DNA of 64,000 bases from Anaerolineales bacterium. Lineage in GTDB: Bacteria > Chloroflexota > Anaerolineae > Anaerolineales > UBA4823. Position 1 is the stretch's first letter; each line of letters opens with the position of its first letter. The stretch covers positions 62,001 through 126,000 of the forward strand of contig JANXBJ010000003.1 in NCBI GenBank assembly GCA_025057645.1, read 5' to 3'. Below, piece by piece: positions 16,322-25,500 of this stretch. Position numbers and translations under genes: made by a program. Under the pieces are notes generated by a model, which worked only from the letters and a program-made list of their open reading frames with translations, was not told where the DNA came from and did no database searches.

Positions 16322-16879
16322 ATGCTGAATGAGGTTTTTAAGGAAGCCGAAGCTCGAATGAAAGGGGCGGTGCAGGCGCTGGAAGAGGATTTGAGTGGCA
16401 TCCGCACTGGTCGCGCTAGTCCGGCGCTAATCGAACGACTGCAGGTTGACTACTATGGGGTTAGTACACCCCTAATGCAGTTGGCTTCTATTAGTGTTCC
16501 CGAACCGCGCATGTTGCTCATCCGTCCTTTTGACGCTTCTGCTCTCAAAGCCATTGAACGGGCTATTCTTTCCTCAGACCTCGGCTTGACTCCGAACAAC
16601 GATGGCAAAACCATTCGTCTCGTTCTACCGCCGCTCACCGAAGAACGACGCCGTGAGCTGGTCAAGGTGGTGCATAATCGCGTGGAAGAAGCACGGGTGG
16701 CAGCGCGCAATGTGCGTCGCGATAGTATTCGAGACCTGCGCGAACTGCAACAAGAGAAGCTGATCTCCGAGGATGAGTTGCAAAAAGGAGAAGCAGAGTT
16801 ACAAAAACTGACCGACCGATATATCGAAGAGATTAACCGCATTGGTGAACGAAAAGAGAAGGAGATTCTGGAAATCTAG
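16322..16879 (+). CDS. frr: Ribosome recycling factor
   Basis: 185 residues, exactly the usual RRF length. It starts MLNEVFKEAEARMKGAVQALEEDLSGIRTGRASPALIE, the family's conserved N-terminus, and contains NDGKTIRLVLPPLTEERRRELVK. The start at 16322 has GGAGGAG upstream. It works with EF-G to split post-termination ribosomes. It opens a run with uppS and cdsA, but the usual rpsB-tsf-pyrH genes that precede frr lie about 38 kb away, so the classical cluster has been split. Confidence 0.98.
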   Translation: MLNEVFKEAEARMKGAVQALEEDLSGIRTGRASPALIERLQVDYYGVSTPLMQLASISVPEPRMLLIRPFDASALKAIERAILSSDLGLTPNNDGKTIRLVLPPLTEERRRELVKVVHNRVEEARVAARNVRRDSIRDLRELQQEKLISEDELQKGEAELQKLTDRYIEEINRIGERKEKEILEI

Positions 16880-16938
16880 CGCAACTCGGCTCGCCTCCCC
16901 CCGTTTGACTTCTGAGAATTTTCCTCTTTAAGGTACCG

Positions 16939-17691
16939 ATGGATTTTCCTGAGAATTCCTCTCTCCCGAAAAACATTCCTACCCATATTGCGATTATCAT
17001 GGATGGAAATGGGCGATGGGCCTTGGCGCGCGGATTGCCTCGCCTAGCGGGCCACCGCGCCGGCACCGAAAACCTACGTCGCATCATTGAGGCTTGCATT
17101 GAGTTTGGCGTCAAATACTTGACCCTCTATGCCTTCTCCACCGAAAATTGGGGCCGTCCCCCTGAAGAGGTTCAGGGGTTAATGCGCATCCTTGAGGATG
17201 TGATCGATCGCGAGTTGCAGCAACTGCATGACCAGGGCGTACAATTGCGCCACATCGGTCGCTTGGACGGCTTGAAGCCCGCTTTACGCCAAAAAGTGCT
17301 TCAAGCGGTAGAGTATACGCGTCATAACGACCGTTTGGTCCTCTGTGTGGCGTTTAACTACGGTGGACGTGATGAGATCGTTTGCGCTGTCAGGCGCATT
17401 ATCGAGGACAAAGTGCCCAAGGAGGAGATCACCGACGAGCTGATTAGCCGCTATTTGTTTACCGCCGGTGTTCCAGACCCCGATCTAATCATTCGCACCT
17501 CGGGGGAGCTACGCGGGAGCAACTTTTTGATCTGGCAAGGGGCTTACTCAGAATGGTATTTTACTCCCACTTATTGGCCGGATTTCGATAAAGAAGAACT
17601 TCGTAAAGCAATTATCGAATACAGCCGCCGGGAACGGCGTTTTGGCGGCGTGATTTCCCGCAGCAAGGAAGCCCCGCCCAATGCTGGCTAG
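16939..17691 (+). CDS. uppS: Undecaprenyl diphosphate synthase (cis-prenyltransferase)
   Basis: 250 residues. Motifs of the family are [26 protein letters not shown] (diphosphate-binding Asp), [16 protein letters not shown], and the C-terminal [27 protein letters not shown]. It condenses isopentenyl diphosphate onto farnesyl diphosphate to make the lipid carrier for peptidoglycan. It lies 59 bases after frr and overlaps cdsA by 11 bases, so uppS and cdsA are translationally coupled. Confidence 0.97.
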   Translation: MDFPENSSLPKNIPTHIAIIMDGNGRWALARGLPRLAGHRAGTENLRRIIEACIEFGVKYLTLYAFSTENWGRPPEEVQGLMRILEDVIDRELQQLHDQGVQLRHIGRLDGLKPALRQKVLQAVEYTRHNDRLVLCVAFNYGGRDEIVCAVRRIIEDKVPKEEITDELISRYLFTAGVPDPDLIIRTSGELRGSNFLIWQGAYSEWYFTPTYWPDFDKEELRKAIIEYSRRERRFGGVISRSKEAPPNAG

Positions 17692-18505
17692 CCGTCTCTT
17701 AGTTGCGATCGTCCTTCTGCCGCTGGGCGCATGGGTGATTGCCTTAGGAGGCTTCCCTTTCACTGCCGTGGTCGCTGCGATGAGCGCTCTTGCTGCCTGG
17801 GAAGTCGCCCGTATGTTGAGAAAAGCCGGCTTTCGCGTGAGCGAATTGGGGATGCCGCTGGGAGCGGCCCTAGTGGTAATTGCCTTTTACTTACAACGAC
17901 ATGAAGGAGCAGCTTTCGCCTTAACTTTCATTCTCTTGGGAAGCATGACCCTTCATCTCTTTGACTTCGAGCAGCGTGGGCGTCAACAAGCAGCCACCGA
18001 CTATGCTGCCTCGGTGATGGGAATGGTCTATTGCGGTTGGCTGGCTTCTTATATGGTCGCTTTGCGTAATTTGCCCGAGGGGAAGTGGTGGTTTCTCATT
18101 GCGCTGCCCTCTGTATGGCTGGCAGATAGCGGCGCTTATTTGATCGGCCGTCGTTGGGGCAAGCATTTGTTTGCTCCCCGCCTTAGCCCGCATAAGACTT
18201 GGGAGGGCTATATAGGAGGGCTAATGAGTGGAGCGCTCTCGGGCTGGGTGCTCGCCGCCTTGTGGGGTTTCGGGGCTGGCCCTGAGAGTGTCATTGTTCC
18301 TTGGAAGGGGGCTATACTCGGCTTGCTTCTCGCCGCCTTGACCCCGCTTGGAGATCTCGGTGAGAGCATGATCAAGCGTCAAGTAGGCGTCAAAGACTCC
18401 GGCTACATCCTGCCCGGCCATGGGGGCATCTTTGATCGTATCGACTCGTGGCTTTGGGGCGGAGTTTTAGGGTATTATCTTGTCCTCTGGTGGTTAGGCC
18501 GCTGA
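17681..18505 (+). CDS. cdsA: Phosphatidate cytidylyltransferase
   Basis: A 274-residue polytopic membrane protein. The signature is at the C-terminus: [21 protein letters not shown] followed by [13 protein letters not shown]; earlier, [28 protein letters not shown] is the other conserved CdsA block. It makes CDP-diacylglycerol for phospholipid synthesis. It is the last gene of the frr-uppS-cdsA run. Confidence 0.97.
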   Translation: MLASRLLVAIVLLPLGAWVIALGGFPFTAVVAAMSALAAWEVARMLRKAGFRVSELGMPLGAALVVIAFYLQRHEGAAFALTFILLGSMTLHLFDFEQRGRQQAATDYAASVMGMVYCGWLASYMVALRNLPEGKWWFLIALPSVWLADSGAYLIGRRWGKHLFAPRLSPHKTWEGYIGGLMSGALSGWVLAALWGFGAGPESVIVPWKGAILGLLLAALTPLGDLGESMIKRQVGVKDSGYILPGHGGIFDRIDSWLWGGVLGYYLVLWWLGR

Positions 18506-18662
18506 AGGACGGAATGTCTCCTAGCGCTTGCCGGATTCCTGAACGTCGTTTAGGCAATCCGGTTGCGAGAATACCCACTGCTGCAGGAGATAGGAGCGCA
18601 AAGCTTTGTCTGCGGGGAGGTGTTTTTGGCTCCCCCAAGGCCCTTGTGTGGGCTTCTTGTGC

Positions 18663-19817
18663 TCATCTCAAAGCCTGGCTAGCTGCTTCAATGCGTTCCA
18701 GAATCTCGGCTGCCTCTGCCTCGTTGGCCAAACGAACGCGCCCATCCTCGCTTACGTGGGTGGGAATAAAGGTAAAGTCCAGCAATGTTTTGCCTTGGAA
18801 GCGCACAGTGAGGATCACCCCTTGTTGGTGGTCGTTCAAGTCCTGGTCGAAGACGAAATTCCCCAGACCATAGAACACCCACACGCCATCCAGAGTTTGG
18901 TATCCTTGAACGACGTGAGTGTGGTTGCCCACCACTAGGTCAGCGCCGGCGGCGACGATCTTTTGCGCCAACTGACGCTGAATCCAGGTAGGCGTAGCCT
19001 GATCTTCCGGCCCCCAATGGGGCATAAAGATAACCACGTCCGCAACTTGACGGGCGAGCTGGATTGCCCGGATGATATTTTCCTCGTTCAGGCGGGCGAT
19101 CCCGGGCTTCTCCGCAGTAGCAAACACACCGCCTTGCTCGTGCTGCCCTAAGGAGACAACCCCAAAGCGCACGCCATTAGCGCTCAGCACGATCGGCTGC
19201 AGGGCTTCGGTTTCGTTTTTGCCCGCACCGACCGTCAGAATGCCGACGCGTTGGAAGTTGGCCAAGGTCTCAAAGAAGGCTTGATCGCCGCAAGTGGTTA
19301 GACCACAGTCTTTGATGTGGTTGGTGGCCACGCTCATGGCGTCAAAGCCGGCTCTCGCTAGGGCATCAGCGTTGCGCGGATCGCCAACTAGGACAAAGGT
19401 CGGCACGCAGCCGGTGCGTGGAGCGATCTCACTCATTGTGGCGTTAAAGGTGCCGATGGCGAAGTCAGCAGCTTGAAGAATATGGCGTACTTCTTCGTAA
19501 GGGTAATCGTAGTTTTGGAGTTTGTCGATCGCCGCTTGTACACAACGCGCAGGCACGATATTGCCCGTGAAGAGCAAGGTGGTGACGGGGATGGAAGTCG
19601 GAGTCGGAGAGGGGGCGAGGGTGGGCTTGGGGGCGTTTGGAGCATGGCTGCGAAGCTGGCTTGTGGGAGTGGATCGTGCAGAAGAGGGTGTCGTAGCTGT
19701 AGCCGAGGGAGCTGTCGAGGGTTCAGGGCTTAGGCGCAATGGATCGGGCAGCGGGGTTGCGCATGCTGCGAGGGTGATAACGCTTACAAGGAGGGGAGGA
19801 AAAAAACGGAGGAACAT
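18663..19817 (-). CDS. CapA-like (PGA_cap) lipoprotein with altered metal-site residues
   Basis: A 384-residue lipoprotein: signal peptide ending in LAAC, a Ser/Thr/Pro-rich linker to about residue 78, then a CapA-type metallophosphatase-like fold. Conserved parts are ATNHIKDCG, FMPHWG, VGNHTHVVQG and YGLGNFVFDQ. The usual GD at the start of the fold reads GN (FTGNIVPARC), and the usual NLE reads NAT, so two expected metal ligands are missing. Catalysis may therefore differ or be lost. CapA proteins are named from poly-gamma-glutamate capsule synthesis, but most in this fold are uncharacterised; no capsule genes adjoin. Confidence 0.88.
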   Translation of the reverse strand: MFLRFFPPLLVSVITLAACATPLPDPLRLSPEPSTAPSATATTPSSARSTPTSQLRSHAPNAPKPTLAPSPTPTSIPVTTLLFTGNIVPARCVQAAIDKLQNYDYPYEEVRHILQAADFAIGTFNATMSEIAPRTGCVPTFVLVGDPRNADALARAGFDAMSVATNHIKDCGLTTCGDQAFFETLANFQRVGILTVGAGKNETEALQPIVLSANGVRFGVVSLGQHEQGGVFATAEKPGIARLNEENIIRAIQLARQVADVVIFMPHWGPEDQATPTWIQRQLAQKIVAAGADLVVGNHTHVVQGYQTLDGVWVFYGLGNFVFDQDLNDHQQGVILTVRFQGKTLLDFTFIPTHVSEDGRVRLANEAEAAEILERIEAASQALR

Positions 19818-19835
19818 CGTTTCTGGCGCCTCTCC

Positions 19836-21023
19836 TTAGCTGGGATTGTTTTGGGTCAACCAGGCTTCGATCTCGGCTCTGACCATTGGTTCAGTCTCTT
19901 GTTGGATGTGCTCTCGCAGTGTCTGAGATACCAGATCAGAGTTGAGTTGAGTAAGACTCCAAGCGAGATGTTGGCGAACTAAGCCCTCAGGGTGGTTGGA
20001 GAGCTTTTTCTGGAGTAGCTCAAGCGCAGCTAGGCGAGAAATCTCCCCTAAGCGAGCTAGGTTTCCTAGAACAACTGCGCTATTGCGACTCAGACCGCGC
20101 CACATAGCCCTCAAGAGCGGGCTATGTCGAAATTTCTGTTTGAATTCCACTTGGCTCATGGAAAGGATATCGGACAGAGATAGCCATTCCCGCTCCGTTT
20201 GAGGCAGAAATTCGGGGAAGGATGGCGCCGGAGAAATCCGTCGGTTCCATGGGCAGACTTGCTGACAGATGTCGCAGCCAAAAACCCAATCGCCGAGCAG
20301 GGTGCGCAGTTCGACCGGAATAGCGGTTCTGTGTTCGATAGTCAGATACGAAATGCACCGTCGTGCATCTAAAGTGCGGTTGGGCAGAATGCACTGCGTC
20401 GGACAAGCCTGGATGCAGCGTTGGCAAGTGCCGCAGCGGTCGGGCAGAAAGGGCTTATCGGGGGGCAGGGGTAGATCGGTAAAAATTTCGGCCAAGAAAA
20501 GAAACGAACCCAAGCGGGGATGGATCAGGCAAGTGTTCTTTCCAATCCAACCCAGGCCTGCCCTCTGGGCAAGCTCGCGCTCTAGAATTGGGGCGCTATC
20601 GGTAAAGCAGCGATATGTGATCGACCGCCCCAATTTCTCTTGGATGCGTTGAACGAGGATTTCCATCCGTTGACGCAATACGTAATGATAATCTTCACCC
20701 CAGGCATAGGCAGCCACTCTACCGTATGCGCCCCTTTCCTCCTTCCCTCGGGAGAGAGAGGGGAGGTAGGGCCCAGGGGCAGAATAGCGCGCTGCTAGGA
20801 CGATCACACTTTGGCAACTGCGCAGCAACTCAGCCGGGTTGCTGCGCAGGTAAACGGCATGGGGCTCAGCCATATAGCCCATTTCGCCGTGGTAACCCCG
20901 CTCTAGCCAACGGAAATAGACCTCTAGATGAGGCGGCGGTTCGGGGGTGGTAATCCCCACTGCTGCAAAGCCTAACTCTAGAGCAAGCGACTTAATCTCC
21001 TGAGCTAACTTGGTTGCTTCCAT
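19836..21023 (-). CDS. queG: Epoxyqueuosine reductase
   Basis: A 395-residue cobalamin- and iron-sulfur-dependent enzyme that makes the last step of queuosine in tRNA. Visible are the conserved FTDSAPILERELAQRAGLGWIGKNT, two 4Fe-4S binding motifs (CGTCQRCIQACPTQCI and CDICQQVCPWN), and a C-terminal helical HEAT-like repeat region as in longer QueG forms. It follows the CapA gene closely (18 bases) and the NBR1-domain lipoprotein gene by 11 bases, so the three may be co-transcribed although functionally unrelated. Confidence 0.96.
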   Translation of the reverse strand: MEATKLAQEIKSLALELGFAAVGITTPEPPPHLEVYFRWLERGYHGEMGYMAEPHAVYLRSNPAELLRSCQSVIVLAARYSAPGPYLPSLSRGKEERGAYGRVAAYAWGEDYHYVLRQRMEILVQRIQEKLGRSITYRCFTDSAPILERELAQRAGLGWIGKNTCLIHPRLGSFLFLAEIFTDLPLPPDKPFLPDRCGTCQRCIQACPTQCILPNRTLDARRCISYLTIEHRTAIPVELRTLLGDWVFGCDICQQVCPWNRRISPAPSFPEFLPQTEREWLSLSDILSMSQVEFKQKFRHSPLLRAMWRGLSRNSAVVLGNLARLGEISRLAALELLQKKLSNHPEGLVRQHLAWSLTQLNSDLVSQTLREHIQQETEPMVRAEIEAWLTQNNPS

Positions 21024-21034
21024 GCCCTATGCTT

Positions 21035-22084
21035 TTACTGACAGGTTAGTTCAAAGTTGACGATTTGAGAACTAAGGTCAACCGGGGCAAGGATGCGCAA
21101 CCGCGCCCAACCGCTCATTGAACTGGTGATCGTCAGTTCAAACTGATTGCTGTAAACTCCGGGTTGGAGGTTCTCGGTGCGCTCAGGGGGCAAAACCAGC
21201 ATTACCCCTGGCGTTCCCGATCCGGCTTCGAGACGAAAAGTGACTGCTGTGGGTTGATAAACCGTGAATTGGATGGGGAAGACAAAGGTATAGGGACACG
21301 ACCCCGTGTAAGAGTTGGTGTTTACGCTAATGCTGGGATTGCCGACCGCACCTGGCACGGCGGTGTTAGTTGGTGTGCTTGTTGCAGTAGGTGTGCCAAG
21401 CGTTGGCGTCCCGGAGGTGGGGGTGAAACCGGTCGGAGTGGGTGAAGCCAGCACTGTGCCGTTTGCGGCTACGTTGATCCAGACGTAGAATGCTTGGTCG
21501 GCGTTGGGGCCTAAACCGAAGTTTTTTCCTTGAGGGTTGCGCAGCATGTAGTAGCCGATGTATTGGCCCGGCGTGCTGGGAGAAACCATTGGTACTGAGA
21601 CATCAACTGTTGCGTTCGGAGGCACATTGCTTGGCAAAGGCACTGCAGAGGGCGCCCCCATCCTTTCGCCGCTGAAGAAGACCAGGGAATAGGCGGTTGT
21701 CCAGGTGGCTGTCCCTGCGTTTCTGAGGCGCCAGGTTTTGATGAAAGCTTGGTTAGGGGCAAAGACCGTGCCATCGGGAATGGTGACATCGGCAACAAAT
21801 TCGACGCGTTCAGCAGCTGTGATTCTCGTCGGGAGAGTTGGAGCAACGGTGGTTGGCGGAGGCAAAGTCTCGGTTGGGGTTGGTGTGTCCGTGGGCGTTG
21901 GAATGGGGGTGTTGGTCGGGAGTGGCGTCGCCAGCGCCAGTTCGGTCAGCTTAGCATTAGCGGTTTCCGCTGCCGCCGTGAGGATCGCTTGGGGCTCGGG
22001 TGTGGTCTCCCCCCTGGCACATCCTGTGAGAAGAAATACGATGATCAAGGTCAATCTCCCGAGGATACTCTTTGGAAGTCTCAT
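21035..22084 (-). CDS. Lipoprotein with NBR1-type Ig-like domain
   Basis: A 349-residue surface lipoprotein. The lipobox is LLTGC near residue 22. A helical segment and Thr/Pro linker lead to an Ig-like domain of the NBR1 type (about residues 95-210) with the tell-tale Trp-rich pattern FIKTWRLRNAG, TWTTAYSLVFFSG and GYYMLRN. A second Thr/Pro linker leads to a C-terminal beta domain (about residues 250-349) with no name. Domains of this type occur in extracellular Chloroflexota proteins; function is unknown. A decayed relative lies just upstream at 22302-22834. Confidence 0.88.
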   Translation of the reverse strand: MRLPKSILGRLTLIIVFLLTGCARGETTPEPQAILTAAAETANAKLTELALATPLPTNTPIPTPTDTPTPTETLPPPTTVAPTLPTRITAAERVEFVADVTIPDGTVFAPNQAFIKTWRLRNAGTATWTTAYSLVFFSGERMGAPSAVPLPSNVPPNATVDVSVPMVSPSTPGQYIGYYMLRNPQGKNFGLGPNADQAFYVWINVAANGTVLASPTPTGFTPTSGTPTLGTPTATSTPTNTAVPGAVGNPSISVNTNSYTGSCPYTFVFPIQFTVYQPTAVTFRLEAGSGTPGVMLVLPPERTENLQPGVYSNQFELTITSSMSGWARLRILAPVDLSSQIVNFELTCQ

Positions 22085-22301
22085 CTCTCTCTCCTGTTTA
22101 GGGGTTGGGGAGGATCGATATAGGCGAGCTCTGAGTTATCCGCTCATTAATAGAGCCTCCGGTGTTCAAAATACGCCCATTGGCTGTCCATTTTCTTAGA
22201 GGGGCAAGAGATTCTCGTCTAAGCTCACAATCGTCTTTCGAAACCTTTTCCCAAGTTGTCATGCGTTTGGGTTGCCGTTCTTCCAGTGTCCAAAGTGAAT
22301 T

Positions 22302-22834
22302 TTACTCTAGCACTGCCACAGTTCCATCGGTAGCCATGAAACAACTTGCGTGCAAAGACGGTCGATCTCCCGAATGGCCGGAAATAGAATCGTTCTCGAC
22401 CCGTTTGAGTGCAGTGAGCAGGATGCGGTTGGCGCAGTTTATACTTTACTCGGTGAGCTCTCTCGGTTGGCGGAGCAGTAAGAGCAACCGACACCTCCGC
22501 CCTCTCGCTGCTGGCAACGCAATGAAGCGATAGCTCAGCAACGGCGGTGCTTGTCGGTTCACTGCCACTCAGCACAAGGGCATATTGAAGGGTTCGGGCG
22601 CAAGCGCTAGCGTTCTGCAACCGCCAAGTCATGGCCAAGGAACTGCCTAGCTCAACTTTTTTGTATTGCGATAGTCATGTCCTCGAGGAAGCGCACTTGG
22701 TCACAGAGTGGAGAAATGCCGATTGCGGACAAACAGGTTGCTGTTGGACTCTGGAAGAGAGCCGGAAAAGACGAAAAAAGAGGCTGCGGCTGCCAGAATG
22801 GGCGGGGGCAAGGAAGTGCCCGAGTCCTGGCCAA
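22302..22834 (-). pseudogene. Decayed NBR1-type Ig-like domain gene with frameshifts
   Basis: Two minus-strand frames together read as one NBR1-like domain. The upstream frame gives LCDQVRFLEDMTIAIQK and stops at 22653; the other continues VELGSSLAMTWRLQNAS and YALVLSGSEPT, matching FVADVTIP, KTWRLRNAG and YSLVFFSGE of the intact gene at 21035-22084. The frames meet at a run of six A, where losing one base restores the reading. A further shift near the C-terminus would give SCFMATDGTVAVLE and a stop at 22302. Degradation is the simplest reading; slippage at the A-run or an assembly error is possible. Confidence 0.6.
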
Positions 22835-23007
22835 ACTGAGCCGCTATGACCTGAACAACAGCCGTGCTCAAGAGCCCTTCTCCCTCTCGATAGGAACGCA
22901 ACGAGGGCGCATTACTGCGCACCAGCTCTTCCCGTAATTCAAATACTAAGCTCTCTCTTAGTCAAATTGCCTCTCTTTCTCTTGTGGCCTGGAAAATACT
23001 ATAGACA
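22835..23007. other. Intergenic stretch, nothing recognised
   Basis: Between the decayed gene and the inverted repeat near 23008. I find no tRNA or clear reading frame; it may contain the original 5' end of the pseudogene. Confidence 0.5.
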
Positions 23008-23049
23008 GGGGAGAACTTTCCACCGCAGAGGGCTGGCGCAGTTCTCCCC
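23008..23049 (-). terminator. Inverted repeat after the SH3-domain lipoprotein gene
   Basis: GGGGAGAACT (23008-23017) and AGTTCTCCCC (23040-23049), perfect ten-base arms around a 22-base loop. It lies 29 bases after the stop of the minus-strand gene. There is no T-run on either side, so it may be a processing or stabilising hairpin rather than an intrinsic terminator. Confidence 0.5.
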
Positions 23050-23077
23050 GCTTTACTAAAGGCGAGTAGTTTACTAG

Positions 23078-24034
23078 CTACGGGGCATTAAATTTTATGG
23101 CTTTGAATTCACATTTGCCACCTAGGCCTTCTTCGGTGCACACGGTGACACCGGCCTTGAGCTCGTGGTTGCCCGGGACATTCCCAATTAAGCCGGCAAT
23201 GTAGGCGCTCTCTCCTGCATCTAGGTTGTCTTTCCCAGGCGGGCATTTGTTGGTGTTGCTGAGGAAGGGGTTATCGTAACTGGTAGAGGAGAGCGTGGTG
23301 TTAGTGGTCACATTGGTGAGCTTGAGCAACACCGACTCGATAGCTTTGGGGCCGACATTCTTAATTTTGAGGTAGGCGTACCAGTCTGCACCGCATTTGT
23401 GCTTGTCTGCGAAGCTGATCTCAAAGGCGACTCCACTTGCCGGAGCTGTAGGGGTAGCGGTGGCTGGGGGCGGTGGGGGAGTGAAGACCGGGAGCTCTGC
23501 TGTAGGACCACTAACAGTTGTCGAACCACTCCAAACCCAACAATAAGCACCCGGCCGCCTTGGGTCTTCAATATACCACCAGGTTGAAGTGCTATCACGC
23601 CCAAAGACCAAGGCCGTTTGTCCGACCAGAAGTGCGCTGACCCGATCGTAAATCGGCCCCGGTCCCTTGCGACAGTTGGTGTCCTGCTTTGCGGTAACGC
23701 TCGGCTGAATCGGCGTTGGAGTAAAGGGAGGGGTAGCCGTCACCGTCGGAGTCTCGGAAAAGAGCGGTGTAAAGGTAAAGGTTGGCATCAACGGTTCCCC
23801 TTCTGGAGGAGGCTGCTGTTCCGGTGGTAGGGTTGCTGTTGGAGGTATTTGGGGCGGCACATTTTGGGTTAGCTGCGCAGCCAGTGTTTCGGCGGCTGCA
23901 GTGTAAATCATCTCTACCGGCACCTGCGTCGGTGCGCTGACGACTTGTTCCATGGGGAGACTAAGATCGCAAGCTAAGGCTACAAGGGCCAGAGTGACCA
24001 GCATTGTAAGGGGACGAAAAAATCTTGTTTTCAT
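23078..24034 (-). CDS. Lipoprotein with SH3-like domain
   Basis: A 318-residue lipoprotein. AGAGG lies before the ATG at 24034 (MKTRFFRPLTMLVTL); the frame is open further upstream without support. The signal peptide ends in LVALAC. A Pro-rich linker (to about residue 115) is followed by a bacterial SH3 domain (NCRKGPGPIYDRVSALLVGQ, WWYIEDPRRPGAYCWVW). After a second linker comes a C-terminal beta domain of about 110 residues with Cys pairs, ending KCEFKAIKFNAP. The SH3 domain may bind cell-wall peptide or surface polymer; the last domain is unknown. Confidence 0.87.
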   Translation of the reverse strand: MKTRFFRPLTMLVTLALVALACDLSLPMEQVVSAPTQVPVEMIYTAAAETLAAQLTQNVPPQIPPTATLPPEQQPPPEGEPLMPTFTFTPLFSETPTVTATPPFTPTPIQPSVTAKQDTNCRKGPGPIYDRVSALLVGQTALVFGRDSTSTWWYIEDPRRPGAYCWVWSGSTTVSGPTAELPVFTPPPPPATATPTAPASGVAFEISFADKHKCGADWYAYLKIKNVGPKAIESVLLKLTNVTTNTTLSSTSYDNPFLSNTNKCPPGKDNLDAGESAYIAGLIGNVPGNHELKAGVTVCTEEGLGGKCEFKAIKFNAP

Positions 24035-24270
24035 GCGAGACCTCTCATTTTCCCTAATCCCATTGCAACTGGTGCATACCTGGTTTGTGTTTAACTTAAC
24101 GGAACTGCCACTGCTTTTGTTCCCAAATACCTTCAAGTTTCGTTGGAGGGATTATAATCTATTTTTCTCGGGAGAGCTTCGTATTGCACCGATTTCTCCT
24201 CTACTCTCCTACGCTCTCGAGGACTGGAAAATACCCCGGCAAATGGGGCAGCGAGCAGTAAAAGCGGCGT

Positions 24271-25221
24271 TCATTGTGTATCCTGACAGTCCATCTTCCA
24301 AGAGTTTAGGAGGCGCTCTTTTAGGATTGCGCTAAAACTCCACGCAATTGCCTGCGGGCAGACCTGGCTCTGGAATTGAGCAGTTGTCCATTGATCGGTG
24401 TATTCGGCGGCAAAGACGGCTTTGTTGCTCTCAATGAAAGGGCGGGCTTGTTCGCACCAACCCCGGGCAAAGCAATCTTCGGTGATCATAAACTCAAAAT
24501 GAGGCAGAAGATCGTTCACAAGGTAGGCAGCGTTTTTCATGCCGATGGCAAGGTGGCGTTGATGCGCTTGTTCGGCAAGCCAGAGGGCGTAACGGCGTTC
24601 ATCTTCCACACGGAGTGGGAAACCGCTGTCGTTGCTGCTCACTTCCATGTTGTCGGGTTCGACTGCATCAAACCCTTTGGCTGCGCACAGGTCCAAGCGG
24701 GCTTGCACGATAGGGGCAAGTTTGTCGATTCGCCGAATATCCAACCATTTTTCGCCTTGCCAGCCTTCATAGTCTTTGCCCAGCACTTCGGGTGGAAACT
24801 GTGCGGCGTCGGGACGCCATGCTTCCCAGGAACCAACTGAAATGTAGCAGATCAAACGAACGCCTCTTTGTTTCAACGCATCGAGCAGTTCCTGTGCAAC
24901 GTAAAGATCGAGATCATACACCTGCGCCTCGGAGGCAATCGAGGGGCGCTCACTGCTCAGATCCCATTGCCAGCTCAAGCCGGGCTGAGGCTGCCAGATT
25001 TTGGAGTTGGCTTCGGTATTGGATACCAAAGGAAGATGTAAATCGGGATCGAGTTGTGTACCATCTTGTGCTGAAGGGAAACTAGGGGTGGCGAGGGCCG
25101 TGTCGTTCGCAATCTTAGTGCTTGGGGTTACTGGAGTTGAATCAAGATCAACAGCGGTATTGGGGAGGCAATTTGTAGTGAGGAAAACGAGCCAAATCAG
25201 CAGCAGAATTTGTTTGCGCAT
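24271..25221 (-). CDS. GH114-type glycoside hydrolase lipoprotein
   Basis: A 316-residue lipoprotein with a lipobox (LTTNC) and a catalytic domain similar to glycoside hydrolase family 114 (endo-alpha-1,4-polygalactosaminidase). Family-like segments are WQWDLSSER, CYISVGSWEAWRPDA, GFDAVEPDNME and IGMKNAAYLVNDLLP. The Asp and Glu in DAVEPDN are in the position expected for catalysis. It is likely secreted and membrane-tethered and would act on galactosamine polymers in an external matrix or cell wall. It is a single gene with no sugar-transport neighbours. Confidence 0.9.
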   Translation of the reverse strand: MRKQILLLIWLVFLTTNCLPNTAVDLDSTPVTPSTKIANDTALATPSFPSAQDGTQLDPDLHLPLVSNTEANSKIWQPQPGLSWQWDLSSERPSIASEAQVYDLDLYVAQELLDALKQRGVRLICYISVGSWEAWRPDAAQFPPEVLGKDYEGWQGEKWLDIRRIDKLAPIVQARLDLCAAKGFDAVEPDNMEVSSNDSGFPLRVEDERRYALWLAEQAHQRHLAIGMKNAAYLVNDLLPHFEFMITEDCFARGWCEQARPFIESNKAVFAAEYTDQWTTAQFQSQVCPQAIAWSFSAILKERLLNSWKMDCQDTQ

Positions 25222-25500
25222 TGTGTCCTCTCACTTTCTGGATTCTCTATTGAGGAATCTGTCAATCAATGGGTGAGCAATAAGGGATAACCCTCACTTC
25301 CGTCCCAAAGGGCGCGGGGAACTGCCCTCACCCCTAGTTCCTCTCCCAAAGGGCGAGGGGAAATTAATGCGGAATTGCAGGTGCCTTCGCCTGCGATGAA
25401 GCGTCAACGAAGGGCGAAGGAATAAACAAATATGCTGCGTCATCTTTTCATTGCCTATAGAAGTCCTCATCTGCCTTTCAATCTCTAGCCCCTTCTGTCG

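Noticed and set aside
25290..25420. Short GGGCGAGGGGAA-type repeats
   Set aside because: Two imperfect copies only, with no spacing regularity and no structure; not a CRISPR or named element.
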